This document shows, in pieces, positions 26,837 to 32,761 of a stretch of DNA of 62,013 nt. A program made the position numbers and the translations under genes. The stretch is from a candidate division WOR-3 bacterium (GTDB lineage Bacteria; Hydrothermota; Tepidihabitantia; SM23-42; JAOAFX01), in assembly GCA_039802005.1 (NCBI GenBank), contig JBDRVV010000015.1, positions 1-62,013 on the forward strand, given 5' to 3'. The first letter of the stretch is position 1. Each line of letters opens with the position of its first letter. The notes under the pieces were generated by a model. It saw only the letters and a list, made by a program, of their open reading frames with translations, searched no databases and was not told the origin of the DNA.

Positions 26837-27625
26837 TCAAATCTTCTTTTCTATCCTTACATCACCATAGCGGTTATCTATCAAAATCTTAGCCTTAGGA
26901 GAGTTTAAAATTCCTTTGAGAAAATTATTTTTCTTAATTGTATCTTTCAACGGAAAATCACAATGTATATCTCCATTCATACTTGATATTTCAATCTCTG
27001 CTTCGGTCTTATCGCTAATTTTTAAAACCACATCACCGGAACGCGCTTTTATCACTATTCCATCCACATTTTGATATTCAAGTTCAACATCGCCTGAAAC
27101 AAATTCACCGACAAAACGACCGCTCAATCCTTTGCCGACAATATTTCCTGATACTGAAAGAATTTCAATCCTACCATTTATATTCTCCACTATCAAATCT
27201 CCTGATACACCCTTTATTTCAACATTAATATTCCTTGGCGCATCTATTTTTATGTCGCCGCTAATTGTTTTTATCAATAATACATCATTCTCTTCATATA
27301 TTCTGACTATACCATCCTTTTCTATGATAAAATTATTAATGTCATTTCCCTTTATCTCAAGATCACCGCTTATTCCTTTAAATTCAAGTTTTTTCTTCCC
27401 TGGAATTTCTATTTTCTCTGATGTAGAGTGATTTTTAAAAGAAGTACTGAAAATCGCACCCATCATATCCGACATAATATCAGAGAATGAACCCATTCCC
27501 TCCCAGAAAAAATTGCGTTTTTTCTTTGATTCAGAATCCCTGACTGCTTCAAGAAGCCTTGCTGCCTCTTCCGCCGTTATCTTACCCTCTTCAAGGAGCT
27601 TCAATATCTTCATTTGTTCATTCAA
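26837..27625 (-). CDS. SHOCT-like motif plus DUF4097 beta-helix protein
   Basis: The 262-residue product begins with a short helical motif MKILKLLEEGKITAEEAARLLEAV, then has a DUF4097 repeat region (about 70-255) with repeated units such as GISGDLEIKG, TISGDIKIDA and GVSGDLIVEN. DUF4097 proteins form right-handed beta-structures and often sit with cell-envelope stress genes. The start is TTG at 27625, which has GGAGG 6 nt upstream; the next ATG at 27613 is 18 nt away. It overlaps the preceding gene by 8 nt. Confidence 0.85.
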   Translation of the reverse strand: MNEQMKILKLLEEGKITAEEAARLLEAVRDSESKKKRNFFWEGMGSFSDIMSDMMGAIFSTSFKNHSTSEKIEIPGKKKLEFKGISGDLEIKGNDINNFIIEKDGIVRIYEENDVLLIKTISGDIKIDAPRNINVEIKGVSGDLIVENINGRIEILSVSGNIVGKGLSGRFVGEFVSGDVELEYQNVDGIVIKARSGDVVLKISDKTEAEIEISSMNGDIHCDFPLKDTIKKNNFLKGILNSPKAKILIDNRYGDVRIEKKI

Positions 27626-28013
27626 TATACACCTCCACCCGCTCATTATCTTCAGTACTTTCCACTTCAACGAGGTTGAATCTGCCGCTTTCTCCTAACT
27701 CACCGACAATTTTGTCAATCATTTCCGGAGTGAACTCATCAAGATGGAATTCTTTTCCTTTTATGTTCATTTTGAAACCATCTGGTGCCAGCCCCTGAAA
27801 TGTTGCACCAAATTTTAATAACAACCTCAAAACACCAATCGGGATATCAACCTTTACCTTTATCTTATCATTATTGCGGTCATAAACACGGACTCTAAAA
27901 AAATGAGCCTTATCTGTTGTATCTTTTAAAACCGACAAAAGACGCTCTGCTTCTTCAGGCGTTACTTTTCCTTCAGCGACCATATTCAAAATCTTTCTTC
28001 TTTCTTCTGACAT
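27618..28013 (-). CDS. SHOCT-like motif protein (131 aa)
   Basis: This 131-residue soluble protein starts with RRKILNMVAEGKVTPEEAERLLSVLKD, a SHOCT-like helical pair also present in its two neighbours. The rest is an alpha/beta region (RVRVYDRNNDKIKVKVDIPIGVLRLLLKFG) often seen next to this motif. GGAGG lies 5 nt before the ATG. Its function is unknown; position suggests a linker between the DUF2089 regulator and the DUF4097 protein. Confidence 0.8.
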   Translation of the reverse strand: MSEERRKILNMVAEGKVTPEEAERLLSVLKDTTDKAHFFRVRVYDRNNDKIKVKVDIPIGVLRLLLKFGATFQGLAPDGFKMNIKGKEFHLDEFTPEMIDKIVGELGESGRFNLVEVESTEDNERVEVYIE

Positions 28014-28029
28014 TTTAACCTCCTATTTT

Positions 28030-28194
28030 TTATCTTCGCCTTTTTAAGAATATTTTAATCAACTGTAATACTCCAAATAAAATTAGTATCAATGGCCAAT
28101 CCTTGTGCCAGTTTATAGGCAATAAGCCAAGATTTGAAAACCATATCAACAAACCAATAAAGATAATAAAAATGGCATCTAAGGTTGGCAACAT
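28030..28194 (-). CDS. small DUF5668-like membrane protein (54 aa)
   Basis: The 54-residue product has two membrane helices (LDAIFIIFIGLLIWFS and WPLILILFGVLQLIKIFL) with NWHKDWP between, and a basic KRRR end. The ATG at 28194 lies 19 nt after the only Shine-Dalgarno site. An in-frame ATA at 28206 lies 6 nt after that GGAGG and overlaps the upstream stop as ATAA, so translation may begin there. It is a paralogue of the small gene at 26656. Confidence 0.7.
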   Translation of the reverse strand: MLPTLDAIFIIFIGLLIWFSNLGLLPINWHKDWPLILILFGVLQLIKIFLKRRR

Positions 28195-28202
28195 AAACGA
28201 CT

Positions 28203-28571
28203 TTATTTTGCACCTCCTTTTTTCCTACTCTTCAAAATAGCAATTGCCTCATCCACGGTCAATTTCCCTTTTGCAATACCATCTATAGGGTCAATAGGTT
28301 CTTCGTAGGGTTTTAGATTCAAACTATTCAATAAGTGGTCGATCTTTGATTTTATAGTAGGATATGAAACACCCAATATCTTCTCAATATCTGTTATCTT
28401 TCCTTCAGTCCTTAAGAATATTTTCAAGAATTCATAATCTTCTTCGGGTAATTGGCAGAATTCGCAAGGCGAAAGATCTTTTTTCACCCTTAAATCACAT
28501 TTTTTACACCTAAGTTCACTTATAACCATTTCTCCACCACAAAGTGGACAGTTTTTAATTTTTTTAATCAT
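28203..28571 (-). CDS. DUF2089 family zinc-ribbon/HTH regulator
   Basis: The 122-residue protein has a zinc ribbon (CPLCGGEMVISELRCKKCDLRV), then an insert with two more cysteines (CEFC), then a winged-helix-like region (LKIFLRTEGKITDIEKILGVSYPTIKSKIDHLL). This is the DUF2089 layout. The C-terminus (IAKGKLTVDEAIAIL) repeats the helical motif found in the next two genes. It is first in the operon and is probably its regulator. The mRNA is predicted leaderless. Confidence 0.85.
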   Translation of the reverse strand: MIKKIKNCPLCGGEMVISELRCKKCDLRVKKDLSPCEFCQLPEEDYEFLKIFLRTEGKITDIEKILGVSYPTIKSKIDHLLNSLNLKPYEEPIDPIDGIAKGKLTVDEAIAILKSRKKGGAK

Positions 28572-28579
28572 ACATATAT

Positions 28580-28607
28580 ATTATAATCAAATTTTTTAAA
28601 ATGTCAA
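28580..28607 (-). promoter_or_regulatory. promoter of the DUF2089 operon
   Basis: TTGACA and TATAAT have a 16-nt spacer. The ATG at 28571 is 8 nt after the -10 box. Confidence 0.75.
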
Positions 28608-28640
28608 GGGATAAAATGAATAAAATTTAAAATATAGTGT

Positions 28641-28695
28641 TTTTGCATTCAAACCTATCTGCGCTAACGCTTGATAGTTTTGAGCAAAATTGGTG
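28641..28695 (-). repeat. 55-bp direct repeat, copy A (palindromic)
   Basis: This is identical over 55 bp to 29073-29127. On the minus strand it reads from CACCA into a long imperfect hairpin: ATTTTGC/GCAAAAT, TCAAA/TTTGA, CTATC/GATAG and GCG/CGC around a TTAG loop. Confidence 0.9.
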
Positions 28696-28741
28696 AATGG
28701 CAGGCGGGCTGAGTATTTCAAACGCAGTGCAAAATACGAAG

Positions 28742-28760
28742 TCCCGAGCACAGCGAGGGA
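28742..28760 (+). repeat. 19-bp cassette-end motif, left
   Basis: TCCCGAGCACAGCGAGGGA lies 12 bp after the GIY-YIG stop codon. It is preceded (in the + direction) by a GTATTT/AAATAC hairpin. It is inverted relative to the copy at 29047 and resembles the one at 14538. Confidence 0.7.
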
Positions 28761-28771
28761 AATCGAACCCG

Positions 28772-29029
28772 TTATTTTTTCCCAAAATCAATGATAAGTT
28801 CTTCTTTCTTCCGTCGCGAAAAAGATTTTATCTGTCTCTCCCGATTCAACGCAGAACTCAAATCAGAAAATTCCTCATAATAAACCAGTGAAAAAGGACC
28901 TTTATTCTTGGTAAATTTACTTCCCCGCTGGGTATTATGCCTTTTTATCCGTTCCACTAAGTCCTGGGTGATTCCAACATAATAATCCCCAGAAACACTG
29001 CTTATTATGTAAACAAAATACTTATTCAT
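28772..29029 (-). CDS. small GIY-YIG endonuclease (COG2827-like)
   Basis: The 85-residue protein is a stand-alone GIY-YIG domain: YFVYIISS and YYVGITQDLVERIKRH form the two signature strands and the Arg helix. SKFTKNKGPFSLVYYEEF follows, with the catalytic Glu probably in ALNRERQIKSF. Such proteins are putative DNA nucleases of the UvrC/homing type. It is the only gene in a repeat-bounded cassette at the tmRNA tail, which suggests it drives or drove mobility. No Shine-Dalgarno site or standard promoter is visible. Confidence 0.92.
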   Translation of the reverse strand: MNKYFVYIISSVSGDYYVGITQDLVERIKRHNTQRGSKFTKNKGPFSLVYYEEFSDLSSALNRERQIKSFSRRKKEELIIDFGKK

Positions 29030-29046
29030 AAAAAAATTTATTGGTG

Positions 29047-29065
29047 CCCCTCATTTCATTCGGGA
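29047..29065 (-). repeat. 19-bp cassette-end motif, right
   Basis: On the minus strand it reads TCCCGAATGAAATGAGGGG. It lies between the palindromic repeat and the GIY-YIG start codon. Confidence 0.7.
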
Positions 29066-29072
29066 CACTCAA

Positions 29073-29127
29073 TTTTGCATTCAAACCTATCTGCGCTAAC
29101 GCTTGATAGTTTTGAGCAAAATTGGTG
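29073..29127 (-). repeat. 55-bp direct repeat, copy B, overlapping the tmRNA end
   Basis: Copy B is identical to copy A. Its last five bases cover the encoded CCA of tmRNA and the adjoining acceptor bases. The hairpin just after tmRNA may also serve as its terminator, although only a few T residues follow. Confidence 0.9.
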
Positions 29128-29476
29128 GAGGCGGCGGGAATCGAACCCGCGTCCAGAGTGTTTCAGTGAAGAGGACTACATACTTAGTCCCCTTATGAAT
29201 CTCCCCTGACCTTAACCAGGGGACGGGTTGGTCAGGGCGAGCCTTTTAAGAAGCCACTATCACCCCCAAAGGCTAAGGAATGATAGGGTTTTGCCCTTTA
29301 TGACGCCTGTTCCAGGTCGGGCAATCCCGGACAGACGTGACTGCATTTATTTATGCAGCCAGTGCGTATCCTGTGTATGCAGGATGTTTTTTTCTCATGG
29401 TCGGATTAACGAGGTGACCAGGACCCTCGGTATGCCCTCTTTCACCCCATTCACCCTGTCAAAACCATTCGCCCCC
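29123..29476 (-). ncRNA. ssrA: transfer-messenger RNA (tmRNA)
   Basis: The 354-nt RNA rescues stalled ribosomes. The 5' end GGGGGCGAATGGTTTTGACA and the 3' end CGGGTTCGATTCCCGCCGCC pair as a tRNA-like acceptor (GGGGGCG with CGCCTCC), with encoded CCA. The tag reading frame ends GCA CTG GCT GCA TAA, so the peptide ends YALAA. The resume codon is probably the GCA that gives AYTGYALAA; an earlier start is possible. It is one-piece, not permuted. Confidence 0.97.
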
Positions 29477-29507
29477 ATTTATTTTGACATCTATGTTTCT
29501 AAAATAT

Positions 29508-29535
29508 ATTATATCTTGATTTTCATACCTGTCAA
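29508..29535 (-). promoter_or_regulatory. promoter of ssrA
   Basis: TTGACA and TATAAT have a 16-nt spacer. The mature 5' end is 31 nt after the -10 box. Confidence 0.75.
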
Positions 29536-29551
29536 GACAAAAAATTAAGTC

Positions 29552-30496
29552 TTACTTACCTATCTGTAGGAGTGGGATGAAATTTTTATCATAAGGGGCA
29601 ATAACAATAGTATTATTGGGTGAAGTATAAAGGTGCTGTAGGTTCTCAAGGTATTTCCAGGAAAGGTATGCCCGCCCCCGGTCACCAACCAGAGACTGAG
29701 CAATTATTTGCTGGGCTTCGGCAATGCCGGTAGCTTCGATTTTCTTTCTCTCCGCTTCTTTTTTTTCTTTTAATAATACAAACTCCATTTTTTGGGCTTC
29801 CTGTTCTGCCTCAAGTTTCGCTTCAATTGCATTCTTCACCTTTGCTGGAAGACTGATGTTTCTCAATAAAACCCTCTCAAGAACAATACCTCTTTTATTA
29901 AAATCCTCTGCAAGTTGTCTTTCAATCTCAGATTCAAGATCCTGCCTTTTTTCCGCATATATCTCTATTGCCTGATATTTTGAAGTCGTATTCCTTATTG
30001 CAGTCCTTGCTGCTGGGCGAACTATCTTTTCAACATAATCAGCACCTATTTTCTGGAATACATTACCTGCTTCTTCAGGGTTTAAATGATACCAGACTGT
30101 CAAATCCATCTTCACTTCCAGCCCATCTCTTGTTAATGCAGTTATTGCATCATCACCTTTAATCTGCCCCTCTTCGTATGCGATAGACATGGTATATGCC
30201 TGTGTTCTTATACTCATAATATGCAGGTCGACAAAGGGATTAACTATATTCAAACCCTCGGAAAGCGTCGCCTTTGTCAAAACTCTACCGAATAGTATCT
30301 GAACACCCACTGAACCTGGTGGAACAATCCTAAGTAAAGAAAAGAATATCAACAGACCTCCAATGATACCCGCTCCCCAGGTTACATAGTTCCGTATCTT
30401 CAATATATTATCAATCCTTCGGTCCTCACCTTTTACTTTATATAAAGAACGGAAAACAAAAAGACCAATAATGAGCATTAAGCCAAGAATAAACAT
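29552..30496 (-). CDS. SPFH/band 7 (prohibitin-like) membrane protein
   Basis: The 314-residue protein has two N-terminal hydrophobic segments (MFILGLMLIIGLFVF and WGAGIIGGLLIFFSLLRIV). An SPFH domain follows (VPPGSVGVQILFGRV to about 230), then a charged coiled-coil helix (AEQEAQKMEFVLLKEKKEAERKKIEATG). SPFH proteins oligomerise at membranes and act in membrane quality control. The start at 30496 has AAGGAGG 5 nt upstream; the longer ORF to 30532 lacks support. No NfeD partner is adjacent. Confidence 0.92.
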   Translation of the reverse strand: MFILGLMLIIGLFVFRSLYKVKGEDRRIDNILKIRNYVTWGAGIIGGLLIFFSLLRIVPPGSVGVQILFGRVLTKATLSEGLNIVNPFVDLHIMSIRTQAYTMSIAYEEGQIKGDDAITALTRDGLEVKMDLTVWYHLNPEEAGNVFQKIGADYVEKIVRPAARTAIRNTTSKYQAIEIYAEKRQDLESEIERQLAEDFNKRGIVLERVLLRNISLPAKVKNAIEAKLEAEQEAQKMEFVLLKEKKEAERKKIEATGIAEAQQIIAQSLVGDRGRAYLSWKYLENLQHLYTSPNNTIVIAPYDKNFIPLLQIGK

Positions 30497-30514
30497 AATA
30501 CCTCCTTTCCAAAG

Positions 30515-30542
30515 ATTATATACACTATGCAAATATAATCAA
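30515..30542 (-). promoter_or_regulatory. promoter of the SPFH gene
   Basis: TTGATT and TATAAT have a 16-nt spacer. The leader is about 12 nt and includes an AAGGAGG site. Confidence 0.65.
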
Positions 30543-30556
30543 TACAGAGTATGTAC

Positions 30557-30585
30557 TTGCCTTTTTTAGTGTATTTATGTATACT
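30557..30585 (+). promoter_or_regulatory. promoter of the sigma factor gene
   Basis: TTGCCT and TATACT have a 17-nt spacer. The ATG at 30592 is 6 nt after the -10 box. Confidence 0.6.
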
Positions 30586-30591
30586 GATTAT

Positions 30592-31158
30592 ATGGACAGC
30601 GAAAAAGAGTTGATTAAAAAAATAATAGACGGAGATGAAAAATCCTGTGAAAAGATTCTAAATCTTTACAAAGCACGTATATTCAGCTATATATTAAGGC
30701 TCGTAAAAAATTATGATGATGCTGAAGAGATAACATTTGAGGTATTTATAAAATTTTTTAAAGGTATCAAAACATTTGATATCAATAAACCGATTGGAAC
30801 TTATCTTCTTACTATCGCCCATAATCTTGTGATTGATTTCTTCAGGAAAAATAAGGTTGAATACGAGTATCTTGATGAAAGACATTCAATTAGTGCAAAT
30901 TTTATTGAAAAATATAGAAATGCAAAAATTATGCAAGCCATTGAAGAAGCAATACAAAAATTGGCACCTTTAGACCGTGAAATAATGATTTTTTTTCACA
31001 AAGAAGATTTGTCCTATCAGGAAATAAGTAAAATTTTAGATTTACCAATTACTACGATAAAAACACGACTACATCGTGCGCGAATGAAATTGAGAGAAAT
31101 ATTGAAAAATAAATATCACAGTAATAAAAAATCAGATATTGACGGGAATAATTTTTGA
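30592..31158 (+). CDS. sigma-70 family (ECF-type) RNA polymerase sigma factor
   Basis: The 188-residue protein has region 2 (LYKARIFSYILRLVKNYDDAEEITFEVFIKFF) and region 4 (LAPLDREIMIFFHKEDLSYQEISKILDLPITTIKTRLHRARMKLREIL), joined by a linker of about 40 residues. No anti-sigma gene is adjacent. The start ATG 30592 fits the predicted leaderless transcript; an upstream ATG at 30577 would lie inside the promoter. Its -35 box deviates from the others here. The promoter of the next gene lies inside its 3' end. Confidence 0.92.
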   Translation: MDSEKELIKKIIDGDEKSCEKILNLYKARIFSYILRLVKNYDDAEEITFEVFIKFFKGIKTFDINKPIGTYLLTIAHNLVIDFFRKNKVEYEYLDERHSISANFIEKYRNAKIMQAIEEAIQKLAPLDREIMIFFHKEDLSYQEISKILDLPITTIKTRLHRARMKLREILKNKYHSNKKSDIDGNNF

Positions 31159-31166
31159 ATTATAAT
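31139..31166 (+). promoter_or_regulatory. promoter of the GAF/AAA+ activator
   Basis: TTGACG and TATAAT have a 16-nt spacer. The -35 box lies inside the preceding coding sequence. The ATG at 31172 is 5 nt after the -10 box. Confidence 0.7.
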
Positions 31167-31171
31167 AAATT

Positions 31172-32662
31172 ATGGAAAGCATCATAAGAAAGATAGGCAG
31201 AGAACAACTTGAGATTCTTTTTGAAATGACCAGTTCTCTGAGTTCAACCCTTGAACTCTCAAAAATTCTTGATATTATCATTGAAAGTGCCAAAAATCTT
31301 CTTAAAGCCGAAGCGAGTTCTCTATTATTGCTTGATGAGACAACAAATGAATTATATTTTGCCAGTGTTACTGGTGAAGTATCTGAAAGATTGAAGAATC
31401 TAACTGTCCCACTTGATAAAGGCATTGCCGGCGCCTGTGTGCGCGAAGGTAAACCAAAGATTGTAAATGATACAACAAAAGATAAAGATTTTTATTCAAA
31501 GATTGATAAATCAACAGGCTTTGTCACACGTTCCATAATTGCAGCACCCTTGAAAATCACAGGAAAAACGATTGGTGTTATTGAAGTATTAAACAAAAAA
31601 GACCAGCAAGAATGGACAGAAGAAGATAAAAATTTAATCATGCTCATTGCTTATCAGGCAGCACAGGTTATCCAAAATGCACAGAACCATTTAAAAATCC
31701 ATGAATATAAGGAATTACTCAGAGATGAAATTGATTCAAGATATGCACTTATTGGCAGGAGTGAACAATTTAAAAATGTGTTAAATCTCGCAGAAAAGGT
31801 TGCCCAGAGCAATGCTTCAGTTTTGATCTTGGGTGAAAATGGAACTGGTAAAGAGCTAATTGCGCGTTATATACACCGTTTAAGTCCGAGAAGAGATAAA
31901 CCATTCATTGCGGTCAGTTGTGCAGCAATACCATCCACACTTTTGGAAAGTGAATTGTTTGGATATGAAAAAGGGGCTTTTACCGGGGCACTCACCCAGC
32001 ATAAAGGCAGGTTTGAACTTGCAAATCAAGGCACAATTTTTCTTGATGAAATTGGAGATATGCTTCCCGAAACCCAGAGTAAATTGTTACGGGTATTACA
32101 AGAAAAAGAGTTTGAGCGACTTGGTGGGACCAAGACAATAAAGGTTGATGTGCGCGTTATTGCTGCAACAAATCAAAATCTTGAAGAAAAGATAAAGCAA
32201 AAGTTATTCAGAGAAGATTTATTTTATCGTTTAAATGTTTTTCCAATATATATACCACCCTTAAGGGACAGAAAAGATGATATAATAATAATCGCAGAAC
32301 ACTATTTAAGTTATTATTCAAAACAGATGAATAAAGATATAAAAAAGTTTTCTGATGAAGTTATTGAAAAAATGATAAATTACCCATGGCCCGGAAATGT
32401 AAGAGAATTACAGAATGTAATTGAAAGGGCAGTGGTTTTGACAAATACAGACACGATCAGACATGAGGCATTAATGCTTCCGACCGAGCCGGTAGAACTT
32501 CCAATGACATTTGATAAAAATTTGAAAGAAGCAGTTGAAGAATTCAAAATGAAATACATCAAAGAAGTGATCAAAAGATGCGGGGGGAATCAGAGAAAGG
32601 CAAGCAAAATTTTGAAGATCCAGCCTACATATCTATCAAGACTTTTACACAAAAAGAGATAA
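31172..32662 (+). CDS. sigma-54-dependent-type activator with GAF domain
   Basis: The 496-residue protein has an N-terminal GAF sensor (about 20-170), a sigma-54 AAA+ domain (about 190-425) and a C-terminal Fis-type HTH (CGGNQRKASKILKIQPTYLSRLL). The AAA+ domain shows Walker A GENGTGKE, the loop ELFGYEKGAFTGA that contacts sigma-54, Walker B TIFLDEIGDM, and the R-finger region LFREDLFYRLNVF. It should activate sigma-54 promoters in response to a small ligand bound by GAF. Neither rpoN nor a kinase is nearby, and its own promoter is of the sigma-70 type. Confidence 0.94.
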   Translation: MESIIRKIGREQLEILFEMTSSLSSTLELSKILDIIIESAKNLLKAEASSLLLLDETTNELYFASVTGEVSERLKNLTVPLDKGIAGACVREGKPKIVNDTTKDKDFYSKIDKSTGFVTRSIIAAPLKITGKTIGVIEVLNKKDQQEWTEEDKNLIMLIAYQAAQVIQNAQNHLKIHEYKELLRDEIDSRYALIGRSEQFKNVLNLAEKVAQSNASVLILGENGTGKELIARYIHRLSPRRDKPFIAVSCAAIPSTLLESELFGYEKGAFTGALTQHKGRFELANQGTIFLDEIGDMLPETQSKLLRVLQEKEFERLGGTKTIKVDVRVIAATNQNLEEKIKQKLFREDLFYRLNVFPIYIPPLRDRKDDIIIIAEHYLSYYSKQMNKDIKKFSDEVIEKMINYPWPGNVRELQNVIERAVVLTNTDTIRHEALMLPTEPVELPMTFDKNLKEAVEEFKMKYIKEVIKRCGGNQRKASKILKIQPTYLSRLLHKKR

Positions 32663-32670
32663 GTATTAAA

Positions 32671-32738
32671 TGTAAGGCAAACCTTCAGGTTTGCATTTAT
32701 TTAAATTCAAAGATGCAAGGCTAAAGCCTTGCCTTACA
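32671..32738. terminator. 68-bp three-stem palindrome between convergent genes
   Basis: Two local hairpins, GCAAACCT/AGGTTTGC (32677-32694) and GCAAGGC/GCCTTGC (32715-32732), are enclosed by an outer inverted repeat TGTAAGGCAA/TTGCCTTACA. It lies between converging stop codons and could act as a bidirectional terminator, although the T tracts are weak. The outer pairing competes with the two inner hairpins. Confidence 0.6.
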
Positions 32739-32761
32739 AGTATCTGTCGTTTTCCTCTTGG

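Larger units (their letters stand above)
28641..29127 (-). mobile_element. GIY-YIG cassette at the tmRNA 3' end
   Basis: The unit holds one GIY-YIG gene between inverted 19-bp motifs (28742-28760, 29047-29065), all inside identical 55-bp direct repeats (28641-28695, 29073-29127). The right direct repeat includes the encoded CCA end of tmRNA. Downstream of the nuclease gene lies a broken copy of the tmRNA tail: CGGGTTCGATTTCCC, then, after an inserted hairpin, CCCGCCTGCCATTCACCA. This layout suggests insertion at, or copying of, the ssrA 3' end. No transposase or integrase is present. Confidence 0.6.

Noticed and set aside
28697-28891. ORF of 64 codons opposite the GIY-YIG gene
   Set aside because: It covers the cassette hairpin and the antisense of a well-supported gene, with no promoter or ribosome site.
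29228-29548. ORF of 106 codons antisense to tmRNA
   Set aside because: It lies across the ssrA gene on the other strand; the open frame is a by-product of the RNA sequence.
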